Assembly: GCA_019694155.1 (NCBI GenBank)
Contig: JAIBCN010000041.1
Location: forward strand, 1 to 62,301
DNA: 62,301 bases
Reading direction: 5' to 3'
Source of the DNA: Vicinamibacteria bacterium
GTDB lineage: Bacteria; Acidobacteriota; Vicinamibacteria; Fen-336; JAGNNV01
Under the pieces are notes generated by a model. It had not been told where the DNA came from, did not search any database, and saw only the letters and a list, made by a program, of their open reading frames with translations. Within the stretch, counting starts at the first letter, position 1. Each line of letters begins with the position of its first letter. A program made the position numbers and the translations under genes. This document shows, in pieces, positions 25,792 to 34,027 of this stretch.

Positions 25792-27971
25792 CCCTGCAAG
25801 TTCCCACCCTGCAGATCGCGGATATCGACCTCCCCCAGGAGGTCGAACGCCTCCGCGATCTCGCCTATGACCTCTGGTGGAGCTTCAATCCGAAGGCTTC
25901 GCGGCTCTTCGCATGGATCGATCCGGAGCACTGGCGCCGGTATCACAATCCCGTCGAGCTGCTGATCAACGTCGACCCGCACAAATGGGTGGGACTGCTC
26001 AAGGACAACGAGTTCATCGAGGCCTATCGCCAGGCCATCGGAAGCCTCGACGCGAGCCGCGGAGCCCGGAAATTCATGGACGACCAGCCGGGCGTCCTGC
26101 CGGGCCCGGTTGCGTACTTCTCCATGGAGTTCGGGCTCCACGAGTCGCTCGGGATGTACTCGGGCGGCCTTGGTGTGCTCGCGGGCGACCACTGCAAGGC
26201 GGCGTCCGACCTCGGCCTGCCTCTGTTCGGAGTCGGCCTTCTCTACAGGTCCGGGTACTTCCGCCAGACCGTGGACATCGACGGGTTCCAGCAGCACATC
26301 TATCCCGATTACGACTTCGCCCGGCTCCCCGTCCAGCCCGTGCAGGCGCCTTCGGGGGGGCCCTTCACCGTCCCGGTCGATCTGCCGGGTCGTGTGGTTC
26401 ACGCCCTCGTGTGGGTGGCCCGGGTCGGCGGCGTGCATGTCTTCTTCCTCGACACGGACATCCCGCTGAATGACCCCTCCGATCGGGCCATCACCGGCCT
26501 GCTCTACGTCCGTGGCCGTGAAATGCGCCTGGCGCAGGAGATCGTCCTCGGTGTCGGGGGCGTGCGCGCCATTCGGGCTCTGGGAATCCAGCCTGCGGTG
26601 TGGCACATGAACGAGGGTCACGTGGCCATGCTCACTCTCGAGCGTGTGCGCGAGAGGGTCATGCGCGGCGAGGCCTTCCACGACGCCTGCGCCTCGGTGA
26701 AGCGCAACACGGTCTTCACCACCCATACACCGGTGCCCGCGGGAAACGAGGTTTTCGCTCTCGACCTGGTGAAGCAGCATCTCGAGCCGTGGTCGCGCGA
26801 CACCGGCGTCCCCACCGACGAAGTGACCGCCCTCGGGACCCACGAGGGGCAGTTCAATCTCACCACCCTTTCCATCCGCCTCGCCCGGAGCACCAACGGA
26901 GTGAGCGAGCTGCATGGCCGGGTTTCCTCCGGGATGTGGAAGCACCTGTGGCCGAAGGAAACCGAGTCGCCCATCTTCGCGATCACCAACGGCGTGCACA
27001 CCGAGACCTGGATCGGCCCCGAGATGCGGGGCTACCTTGCGAAGGAGCTCGATCCGGACTGGGGTTCACTGCTGCTCGAGCCTTCGGCCTGGCACAAGCT
27101 CCGCGAAGCCCCCGACGAGGGCCTCGTGGCGGCCCGGCGCGCGCAGAAAGAACGCCTCGTGCGCTACGTGCGCGAGCGGGTGCGCAGGCAGTCCGCGCGC
27201 GAAGGCTTCGGGCCGTCCGAGCTGCGACGGCTGGAGACGCTCCTCGATCCTTCCGCCCTCACCATCGGCTTCGCCCGCCGTTTCGCCACGTACAAGCGCG
27301 CGGTGCTGCTGCTGCAGGACGTCGACCGGGCGAAGGCGCTGCTCCTCGATCCGCAGCGGCCGGTGCAGCTCATCTTCGCGGGCAAGGCCCATCCGGCCGA
27401 TCGCGCCGGGCAGGAGTACATCCGCCAGCTTGCCGTTCTGTCGAGGAGCGAGCTCGCGGGAAAGATCGTCTTCCTCGAGGACTATGACATCGACATGGCC
27501 CGCATGCTGGTGCAGGGCGTCGACGTGTGGCTCAACACGCCGCGCAAGCCTCTGGAGGCTTCCGGAACCTCGGGTCAGAAGGCGGCCATCAACGGCGCCT
27601 TGAATCTCTCGATCGCGGACGGCTGGTGGGCCGAAGGCTACGATGGGGAGAACGGCTTCCTCATCGACGGCGGGGAGGCGACCTTGCCCGAGCCGTCGGC
27701 CGGCGACTCTTCCGAGGATCCGTCGGTCCTGGCTGCGCTCGCCCAGATGAAACTCGAGGAGCAGCAGGACCAGCTCGACGCCCAGGCCCTCTACCGCGAA
27801 CTGGAGACCCGCGTGGTTCCCTTCTTCTTCGGAGGGAAGACCCCCGGGGCCTCCGCCGAGTGGACGCGGATGATGAAGGCGTCGATCGCGACCATCGCGC
27901 CGCGCTTCTCCGCGCGTCGGATGGCCAGGGACTACGCGCTCCGCGTCTACGGCCCGGCCGCGAGGGACTAG
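25788..27971 (+). CDS. glgP: Alpha-glucan phosphorylase (GT35)
   Basis: Glycogen/maltodextrin phosphorylase of the short bacterial type, 727 residues, with the extra N-terminal module (DLWWSFNPKASRLF) seen in this subfamily. It releases glucose-1-phosphate from alpha-1,4-glucans. The pyridoxal-phosphate site is visible in EASGTSGQKAAIN with the Schiff-base lysine near residue 598, and catalytic blocks VWHMNEGH and TTHTPVPAGNE are present. The GTG start at 25788 overlaps the PilZ stop (GTGA), so the two are translationally coupled. No glycogen synthase or branching enzyme is nearby. Confidence 0.93.
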   Translation: MTLQVPTLQIADIDLPQEVERLRDLAYDLWWSFNPKASRLFAWIDPEHWRRYHNPVELLINVDPHKWVGLLKDNEFIEAYRQAIGSLDASRGARKFMDDQPGVLPGPVAYFSMEFGLHESLGMYSGGLGVLAGDHCKAASDLGLPLFGVGLLYRSGYFRQTVDIDGFQQHIYPDYDFARLPVQPVQAPSGGPFTVPVDLPGRVVHALVWVARVGGVHVFFLDTDIPLNDPSDRAITGLLYVRGREMRLAQEIVLGVGGVRAIRALGIQPAVWHMNEGHVAMLTLERVRERVMRGEAFHDACASVKRNTVFTTHTPVPAGNEVFALDLVKQHLEPWSRDTGVPTDEVTALGTHEGQFNLTTLSIRLARSTNGVSELHGRVSSGMWKHLWPKETESPIFAITNGVHTETWIGPEMRGYLAKELDPDWGSLLLEPSAWHKLREAPDEGLVAARRAQKERLVRYVRERVRRQSAREGFGPSELRRLETLLDPSALTIGFARRFATYKRAVLLLQDVDRAKALLLDPQRPVQLIFAGKAHPADRAGQEYIRQLAVLSRSELAGKIVFLEDYDIDMARMLVQGVDVWLNTPRKPLEASGTSGQKAAINGALNLSIADGWWAEGYDGENGFLIDGGEATLPEPSAGDSSEDPSVLAALAQMKLEEQQDQLDAQALYRELETRVVPFFFGGKTPGASAEWTRMMKASIATIAPRFSARRMARDYALRVYGPAARD

Positions 27972-27984
27972 CGTCCTCCGCGCC

Positions 27985-28027
27985 GGCCCGTAGCGGGCCA
28001 AAGAACGCGGCTCGACCCTAGGGGTCG
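27985..28027. repeat. Two 6-bp hairpins with TAG loops between convergent genes
   Basis: GGCCCG-TAG-CGGGCC (27985-27999) and CGACCC-TAG-GGGTCG (28013-28027) are both perfect and share a three-base TAG loop. They lie between the ends of glgP and the zinc-ribbon gene, where terminators are expected, but neither has a clear T-tract. Confidence 0.45.
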
Positions 28028-28055
28028 CTCTGCCCTCAGAAAATCCGGAAAAGGC

Positions 28056-28736
28056 CTAGAGGGACGCTTCGTTCTTCCGCTTGCACTCGACGAACACGCG
28101 GAACAGCCGATTGCGTTCGATCAGCCTCTCGCGGATGACCACTTCGCAGGAGCCTGCGTCGGGAGAGGCCACCACGAGGTCGCCGTGAACCACGAACGCC
28201 TGAACGCCGTCACCGGTGGTGTATTCGTCGCCCACGAGGATGAGAAAGAACAGCCGTCGGATATCGGACGGCAGGAGGAACAGCCGCTGATAGCTCGTGA
28301 GGGCGCCGCCCTCCGCCACGGTCCTGGCCATGGCGACGATCGCGTGAGAACCGAGCTCGATCGCGCGCACGCCTTCGGCGTCCGACATGAGATCCACCTC
28401 GTAGCCGAGGCGCATGAGTGAGCGCGCCAGCTCCCCGGCGCGCTGCTTGTCGTCGAGGGCCACGAGCGCCCTCTCGCCGGGAAGGGCGGTCGGCTTGAGC
28501 GGAACGGTCGAAGCGGCGGGAGCGGGAGCGGGCGCGGGCGCTGGTCCTGGGTCGGCGGGGCGGGCCGCCTCGGCCGGCTTGGGCGCCTCGGCCTTCGGGG
28601 CAGCCGCGCCGCGGCCGGGAAAGCGGACCGGCGTCTGGCACTTGGGGCACTTGACGGAAAAAGGCCCGGCCGGGAGTTTCGGGTTGTTCTCGTCGACGGT
28701 GACGATGTTCGAACAGGAGGAGCAGGTCGCTTGCAT
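28056..28736 (-). CDS. Zinc-ribbon protein with C-terminal pseudo-receiver-like domain
   Basis: Protein of 226 residues. An MJ0042-like zinc ribbon with Cys5, Cys8, Cys30 and Cys33 is followed by a Pro/Ala-rich linker (about 45-80) and a domain starting ERALVALDDKQRAG that resembles a receiver fold without an obvious phosphoacceptor Asp. The last segment (RNRLFRVFVECK) is strand-rich. It directly follows pilT by 5 bp, so it is likely co-transcribed and may act with it in surface motility or regulation. No enzymatic motif is seen. The fold assignment of the C-terminal part is tentative. Confidence 0.7.
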   Translation of the reverse strand: MQATCSSCSNIVTVDENNPKLPAGPFSVKCPKCQTPVRFPGRGAAAPKAEAPKPAEAARPADPGPAPAPAPAPAASTVPLKPTALPGERALVALDDKQRAGELARSLMRLGYEVDLMSDAEGVRAIELGSHAIVAMARTVAEGGALTSYQRLFLLPSDIRRLFFLILVGDEYTTGDGVQAFVVHGDLVVASPDAGSCEVVIRERLIERNRLFRVFVECKRKNEASL

Positions 28737-28741
28737 CTAAG

Positions 28742-29977
28742 TTACCTTTCCAGGAGATCGTCCATGTCCGTCTTGGGGGGCGCGGGCGCGGGCTTTTTGG
28801 CCGGCATCGCCGGGGCCTTCGAGGCGATCGTCGACTTCGTGCCTTTCGGCGCCTTCGCCTCCGCTTCGGCCTTGTCGCCGCCGACGCCCTGAGTGTCGAG
28901 TTTCAGCTGGAGGTTCGTGCGGTTCGTCGCATAGGAGAGCGCGAGTTCGCGATCGACGATACCCTCGTTGATCAGGCGATAGAGCTCGTTGTCAAACGTC
29001 TGCATGCCGTCCAGCGCGCCGTCTTCCATGGCGTCGTGGAGGCTCTTGCCGTCGCGCTCGCCCTCGAGGACGTATTCGCGCGTTCGGGAGGTGGAGCGGA
29101 GGATTTCGCATACACCGATGCGGCCGCCCCCGATCTTCGGCACCAGGCGCTGGGAAACGACCCAGCGGAAGGCCGCGGAGAAGCGGGTTCGAACCTGCCG
29201 CTCGTCGGAGCGGGGAAACACGCCGACGATGCGTTCGATGGTCTTCGCTGCGTCGATGGTGTGCAGGGTGGAGAGGACGAGGTGGCCGGTTTCCGAGGCC
29301 TCGAGCGCAATGGAGATGGTTTCCACGTCGCGCATTTCGCCGACCAGGATGACCTTGGGGGCCTGGCGCAGGGCGGCGCGCAGGGCGAGGGCGAAGGTCT
29401 GGGTGTCCATGCCGACTTCGCGCTGGTTGATGGTCGACTTGTGATGGGGGTGGAGGTACTCGATCGGGTCCTCGATCGTGATGATGTGCATCGACTTCTC
29501 GAGGTTCATCTTGTTGATGATGGCGGCGAGGGTGGTCGACTTGCCGGAGCCGGTGGGTCCGGTGACGAGGACGATCCCGTTTCTCTCGTGCGAGATATCG
29601 CCGAGGACGGGCGGGATGCCGAGCTGCTCGATGGTGGGGATCTTGCTCGGGATCACGCGCATGACCACGCAGTAGGTGCCGCGCTGAGCAAACACGTTCA
29701 CGCGGAAACGGGTGCGGCCGGAGAGCGAGTAGGAGAGGTCGGTGGAGCCCGTCTTCACGAGCTTCTCGGCGACATCGCGCTTGCCCGCGATGAGGCGCAT
29801 GGCGATCTGCTCGGTCTGGTAGGGCGAGAGCTTGTCAATGCCCATGTAGTCGACGCCCTTGAGCTGGCCGTCGAGCTCGACCTGCGGGGGCCGGCCGACC
29901 GAGAGGTTCAAGTCGGAGATCCCGGGCGCGAAATCGAGCATCTTGTTGAGCAGCGGATCGAGTTCGAAATAGGGCAT
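28742..29977 (-). CDS. PilT-like twitching-motility ATPase
   Basis: Hexameric secretion-type ATPase of the PilT/PilU group, 411 residues, which powers type IV pilus retraction at the inner membrane. Walker [10 protein letters not shown] is at 140-148, the Asp box [10 protein letters not shown] at 167-176, Walker B ILVGEMRD at 210-217 and the His box [10 protein letters not shown] at 231-240. The final ~60 residues are a Lys/Ala/Pro-rich tail absent from canonical PilT (about 345-370 residues) and may be a partner-binding extension. No other pilus genes are in the window, which is common for accessory PilT copies. Confidence 0.92.
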   Translation of the reverse strand: MPYFELDPLLNKMLDFAPGISDLNLSVGRPPQVELDGQLKGVDYMGIDKLSPYQTEQIAMRLIAGKRDVAEKLVKTGSTDLSYSLSGRTRFRVNVFAQRGTYCVVMRVIPSKIPTIEQLGIPPVLGDISHERNGIVLVTGPTGSGKSTTLAAIINKMNLEKSMHIITIEDPIEYLHPHHKSTINQREVGMDTQTFALALRAALRQAPKVILVGEMRDVETISIALEASETGHLVLSTLHTIDAAKTIERIVGVFPRSDERQVRTRFSAAFRWVVSQRLVPKIGGGRIGVCEILRSTSRTREYVLEGERDGKSLHDAMEDGALDGMQTFDNELYRLINEGIVDRELALSYATNRTNLQLKLDTQGVGGDKAEAEAKAPKGTKSTIASKAPAMPAKKPAPAPPKTDMDDLLER

Positions 29978-30045
29978 TGGGGGGTGTCCTCCTTCTTGAG
30001 GGCGGCGAGGCCAGCGTTTGAATCTTAGCCCGGGTGCGAGATGTC

Positions 30046-30267
30046 CTAGCCGCCGCCCACGAAAGTGACGATCTCGAAGACATCGCCCTCTCGCACCGGA
30101 ACACGCTCACGGGCGCCCCGGGGGACGATCTCGCGGTTTCGTTCGACGGCCACGCGGGCAGCCGGGAGCTTCAGGTGTTCGAGCAGCTGTTCCACGGAGA
30201 GGCCCTCCGGGCATTCGGAGGCCGCGCCATTGACAGTGATGCGCAACGCCGCGGAAACGGAACCCAT
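30046..30267 (-). CDS. thiS: ThiS-family sulfur carrier protein
   Basis: Ubiquitin-fold sulfur carrier of 73 residues ([14 protein letters not shown], then LLEHLKL, then [22 protein letters not shown]). The C-terminal Gly-Gly is required for thiocarboxylation and is present. Family members feed sulfur into thiamin thiazole or other pathways. No thiG, thiF or adenylating partner is present, and the neighbours are unrelated (a small conserved protein 38 bp upstream, pilT 68 bp downstream), so the pathway served is unknown. The symbol reflects family membership only. Confidence 0.85.
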   Translation of the reverse strand: MGSVSAALRITVNGAASECPEGLSVEQLLEHLKLPAARVAVERNREIVPRGARERVPVREGDVFEIVTFVGGG

Positions 30268-30305
30268 GCCGGGGACTCTATCGCGCGGGCTCGGCGCGGA
30301 ACCGC

Positions 30306-30644
30306 TCAGCGCGCCGGGGCCGAAGCGGCGCGCGACGCCAGGTAGGCGAGGACAAGCTGGTCGAGAGAGAGATCTTCAATGACCGTCTTGTCGTCCTGCG
30401 GGGCGTACCGGCCCTGCTTGACCTCGTTCATGGTCGCGGCGTGGATGTCTTCCATGAGCTTCGCGAGGCCCTTGTCGTCCTGGGCCTCGGGGACATCCTT
30501 GTAGTGGAATCGCTTGGCCCCGAGAATCTCGCCGCCCTTGTAGATGAGGGTCAGGACCATGGGCGTGGTCGGGCCCTTGTCCTCGGTCTGGACGTGGTAG
30601 GTGACGCCCTTGTACTTGACGTCGGTGTTGAAGCCGGTGACCAT
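30306..30644 (-). CDS. Small conserved-looking protein, 112 residues
   Basis: Soluble protein of 112 residues, starting MVTGFNTDVKYKG, with a beta-rich first half (VTYHVQTEDKG, MVLTLIYKGGEILGAKR) and a helical second half ending in an Ala-rich tail. I choose 30644 because upstream codons in the same frame (to 32492) run antisense to the symporter. No family recognised with confidence. It is first in the small-protein-thiS-pilT-zinc-ribbon operon, divergent from the membrane microprotein at 30756. Confidence 0.65.
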   Translation of the reverse strand: MVTGFNTDVKYKGVTYHVQTEDKGPTTPMVLTLIYKGGEILGAKRFHYKDVPEAQDDKGLAKLMEDIHAATMNEVKQGRYAPQDDKTVIEDLSLDQLVLAYLASRAASAPAR

Positions 30645-30755
30645 CGCGAAGTTCTCTTCGGGAGATTGTAGAGGAAAGGGGCGGTCGGTTGTCCAGTCGG
30701 GACGAGGCACCCAAGGAGGGAGGGCATCGCGGGGCCGCGAAGGTAACATCCGAAG

Positions 30756-30896
30756 GTGCCCGCGCAAGGAGATCAGAACTCGGACACCGGCCACGTGCCG
30801 GTCTTTGGAACGTGGCGGAACATCTACGCCGCCGTGCTCATCGTGATCGTGGTCATGATCGCCTTCGTGTTCGGCTTCTCCCGGTTCCCCTACTAG
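30756..30896 (+). CDS. 46-residue single-span membrane protein upstream of SSS symporter
   Basis: Short gene of 46 residues: GTG start at 30756, a polar N-terminus (about 1-22: PAQGDQNSD, then FGTWRNIY), one hydrophobic helix of ~20 residues (AAVLIVIVVMIAFVFGF) and a short tail ending SRFPY. The stop is 15 bp before the symporter ATG. Its composition and its position just ahead of a sodium-solute symporter resemble small accessory proteins (DUF485-type or shorter) seen with such carriers. A GAAGG match lies just upstream. Real translation is likely but unproven. Confidence 0.6.
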   Translation: MPAQGDQNSDTGHVPVFGTWRNIYAAVLIVIVVMIAFVFGFSRFPY

Positions 30897-30911
30897 AGGA
30901 ACGCCCCAAGA

Positions 30912-32582
30912 ATGTCCACGCTCGACTGGACGGTCCTCGCCGTCTATCTCGTCTCCATCGTCTCCTTCGGCTACTGGGTCGGGCGCGGGAACCGCAGGAT
31001 CGACGACTTCTTTCTCGCCGGCCGCTCGATGCCGTGGTGGGCGGTCGGCCTGTCCGTCATGGCGACGCAGATCTCCGCGATCACCCTCATCGGGACGACC
31101 AGCCAGGCCTACAACGACGGGATGCGGTTCCTGGTCGTCTACTTCGCCCTGCCCTTCGCCATGGTCATTCTGTGCGTGACCCTGGTGCCTTTCTTCTATC
31201 GGGCCCAGGTTTTCACCGCCTACGAGTACCTCGAGCGCCGCTTCGACCTCAAGACGCGGACCCTCACGAGCTTCCTCTTCCTCATGCAACGCGGCATGTC
31301 GACGGGCGTGACTCTGTACGCCCCATCTCTCGTGCTTTCGACCCTGTTCGGACTGCCGGAAACCCTCACCGTCCTGGTCATGGGGGGCTCCACCATCATC
31401 TACGTCATGAAGGGGGGCAACAAGTCGGTGATCTGGACGGACGTGGTGCAGATGGCCGTGGTCTGGACGGGCATCTTCACCTGCTTCTTCATGGCCATTC
31501 ACAACCTGCCCGAGCACGTGTCCTTTCGCGGCGTGCTCGCCATCGCCCAGGCCTCCGGACGGCTCAATGCCGAGAACCTCGACACCTCTCTCGAAACTCC
31601 CTACACCTTGTGGAGCGGCCTGATCGGCGGCCTCTTCCTCATGCTCTCCTACTTCGGCTGCGACCAGAGCCAGGTGCAGAGATACCTCTCGGGCTCGTCC
31701 CTCACCCAGAGCCGGCTCTCCCTCCTGTTCAACGCCTTCCTCAAGGTGCCGATGCAGTTCATCATCCTGCTCACCGGCGTCCTGGTCTTCGTCTTCTTCA
31801 ACTTCCACGAGCCACCCGCGCTCTTCAACTCCGACGCGCGCGCGACCTTCGCCGCCCTCAATTCCCCGGAAAAGACGCAGGCCGAGGCGCGCTACTCCGC
31901 GGCCTTCGAGGCCCGGCGCAACGCGGCCCTGGAGCTCGGGGCCACCCGGGAGAGAGCGGCCGCCGACCGCTACCGCGCGGCCCAGGCCGAGTTCGCGGAG
32001 GCGCGGACCAACGTCACCCGGGTCTACAAGGACGCCACCCACACCACCGCGTACAACGACATCAACTACATCTTCCTCCACTACGTGCTCACCCAGGTCC
32101 CCCATGGCGTCATCGGGCTCATCATCGCGGTGATCTTCGCGGCCGCGATGTCCGCGCTCTCCGGCGAGCTCAACTCCCTGGCCAGCGCCACCATGATCGA
32201 CTTCGTCCGCCGCTTCCGGCGGGCGGACCGCGCGGATACCTATGACCTGCTCCTCTCGCGCCTCATCACAGCGTTCTGGGGAGGCTTCGCGTGCCTGGTG
32301 GCCCTGCAGGCCGGCAAACTCGGCTCGGCCATCGAAGTGGTGAACAGGTTCGGATCGTACTTCTATGGTTCGATCCTCGGCGTCTTCATGCTGGCGATCC
32401 TGACCAAACGGGCGAACGGAACGGGGGCCACTCTCGGCCTCTTCATCGGCATGGGCATCGTCGGTCTCGTGGCTTCCTTCACCAAGGTCCATTTCCTCTG
32501 GTGGAACGTGGTGGGCACGGTCGCGGTGTTCGTGTGCGGCTACCTGATCAGCCTCGCCGTTCCCTCTCCAAGCAAAGGTTGA
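30912..32582 (+). CDS. Sodium:solute symporter (SSS family) with a cytosolic/periplasmic helical insertion
   Basis: Carrier of the SSS family, 556 residues, about 13-14 helices, that imports an organic solute with Na+. Family blocks visible: DDFFLAGRSMPWW and the following helix with ISAITLIGTTSQAYNDG, and LMLSYFGCDQSQVQRYLSG. Between two transmembrane stretches (about nt 31806-32093) there is a ~95-residue hydrophilic Ala/Glu/Arg-rich helical segment, longer than typical. Substrate unknown. First large gene of the run ending with TldE; stop is only 2 bp before the lyase ATG. Confidence 0.88.
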   Translation: MSTLDWTVLAVYLVSIVSFGYWVGRGNRRIDDFFLAGRSMPWWAVGLSVMATQISAITLIGTTSQAYNDGMRFLVVYFALPFAMVILCVTLVPFFYRAQVFTAYEYLERRFDLKTRTLTSFLFLMQRGMSTGVTLYAPSLVLSTLFGLPETLTVLVMGGSTIIYVMKGGNKSVIWTDVVQMAVVWTGIFTCFFMAIHNLPEHVSFRGVLAIAQASGRLNAENLDTSLETPYTLWSGLIGGLFLMLSYFGCDQSQVQRYLSGSSLTQSRLSLLFNAFLKVPMQFIILLTGVLVFVFFNFHEPPALFNSDARATFAALNSPEKTQAEARYSAAFEARRNAALELGATRERAAADRYRAAQAEFAEARTNVTRVYKDATHTTAYNDINYIFLHYVLTQVPHGVIGLIIAVIFAAAMSALSGELNSLASATMIDFVRRFRRADRADTYDLLLSRLITAFWGGFACLVALQAGKLGSAIEVVNRFGSYFYGSILGVFMLAILTKRANGTGATLGLFIGMGIVGLVASFTKVHFLWWNVVGTVAVFVCGYLISLAVPSPSKG

Positions 32583-32584
32583 CG

Positions 32585-34021
32585 ATGCCCAAAGCAGGCG
32601 CCAGGAACCCCGGAAAAACAGGCAGCCCGGTGTCTCAGGACATCGCGGGAGCCAGCGCTTTCGATTCCTTCTACCTCAAGGACCGCTACGGCTCGCCGGA
32701 GATGCGGGCGATCTGGTCCGACCGAGCCATGGTGCAGGCCTGGCTCGACTGCGAGGCCGCCCTGGCCCACGCCGAGGCCGAGGTGGGAATCGTCCCGAAA
32801 TCCGCCGCCCGCGCCATCGCGAAAGCAGCGCGCGTCGACAACATCAGTCTCCCTGCCATGCGGGAGGAATTCGATCGGACCTGGAACCCCATCCTGCCCC
32901 TCGTGAACGCCTTGCGGGCCCGCCTGCCCGAGAGCGCCGCCAAGTGGGTGCATTGGGGCGCCACATCGAAGAACATCATGGACACCGGGTCCGCCATCCA
33001 GATCAAGGCGACTTGCCGCGTGGTCCACGACGGCCTCGACCGGATCGAACGCGCTCTCGTCGCTCTGGCCCGGAAGCACCGGAACACACTGATGGCGGCG
33101 AGGACGCACGGCCAGCAGGCCATTCCCGTCACCCTTGGCTACAAGGTGGCCGTCTGGATCGATGAAATCCGCAGGCAGCGCGAGCGCCTGCTCGAAAGCG
33201 AAAAGCGGGTGCTCGTCTGCGAGTTCGGGGGCGCGGTCGGCACCATGGCCGCCACCGGCAAGATCGGTCTGAGGATCCAGGAGCGGTTCGCCGCACGGCT
33301 CGGCCTTCGCTACCCCACCATACCCACCAAGACGGCGGGCGACCGGTTCGCCGAGTTCTTCCTGATCCTGTCCTCGATTTCCGGGACCTTCTCGAAGATC
33401 GCGGCCGCGGTGTACAACCACCAGCAAACCGACATCGACGAACTGTCCGAATTCAGCGTGGGCAAGGTCGGCTCTTCGGCCATGCCGCACAAGCTCAACC
33501 CGGTCGCGTCGGGTTCCGTGGTCCTGCTCTTCCGCCTGATCAAGGCCCGGGCCACCGCGGTGCTCGACTACGTCCATTGCGAATGGGAGGATGACCATCG
33601 CCAGGGCGAGACGCTGTGGTCGTTCGGCCCCGAGGTCTCCCTGCTCTTCGGGGCCCAGCTCGAGATGCTCGCACGCGTGCTCGAGACCCTGATCGTGAAG
33701 CCGGAGAACATGCTCCGGAACCTCGATCGCACCGGCGGGGCCGTTCTCTCCGAGGCGCTGATGATGGCGCTCGCGAAGAAGATGGGCCGTGACGCGGCCC
33801 ACGCCCACGTGCTTTCTCTTTCCCGACTCTCGCGGGCGGAAGACCGCTCGTTCTGCGAAGTCGCGAGGAGCGACGCCAAGGTGAAGGAATTCGTCTCGCG
33901 CCGCGACCTCGACAAAGCCCTCGACTATCGCAGCGGCATCGGCCTGTCCACCTACTTCGTCGACACCGTGCTGAAGCAGGCCCCTCCGCCCCCCAGGCCC
34001 CGCCGCGTCTCTCGAGGCTGA
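32585..34021 (+). CDS. Adenylosuccinate lyase/fumarase superfamily enzyme
   Basis: Lyase of the class II fumarase/aspartase superfamily, 478 residues. The signature SSAMPHKLNPV lies near residue 297, and WGATSKNIMDTG and ARTHGQQA supply the first two conserved catalytic regions. It resembles adenylosuccinate lyase and 3-carboxy-muconate cycloisomerase-like members, so the reaction (purine or other elimination) is not fixed. It has a ~25-residue non-conserved N-terminal extension. The ATG at 32585 follows the symporter stop closely, suggesting one operon; both a purB role and a catabolic role next to the symporter are possible. Confidence 0.82.
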   Translation: MPKAGARNPGKTGSPVSQDIAGASAFDSFYLKDRYGSPEMRAIWSDRAMVQAWLDCEAALAHAEAEVGIVPKSAARAIAKAARVDNISLPAMREEFDRTWNPILPLVNALRARLPESAAKWVHWGATSKNIMDTGSAIQIKATCRVVHDGLDRIERALVALARKHRNTLMAARTHGQQAIPVTLGYKVAVWIDEIRRQRERLLESEKRVLVCEFGGAVGTMAATGKIGLRIQERFAARLGLRYPTIPTKTAGDRFAEFFLILSSISGTFSKIAAAVYNHQQTDIDELSEFSVGKVGSSAMPHKLNPVASGSVVLLFRLIKARATAVLDYVHCEWEDDHRQGETLWSFGPEVSLLFGAQLEMLARVLETLIVKPENMLRNLDRTGGAVLSEALMMALAKKMGRDAAHAHVLSLSRLSRAEDRSFCEVARSDAKVKEFVSRRDLDKALDYRSGIGLSTYFVDTVLKQAPPPPRPRRVSRG

Positions 34022-34027
34022 AGGCCC

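Noticed and set aside
30645..32492. N-terminal extension of the 112-residue gene across the symporter
   Set aside because: Runs fully antisense to the SSS gene and is Glu/Gly/His-rich without order; the sensible start is MVTGF at 30644.
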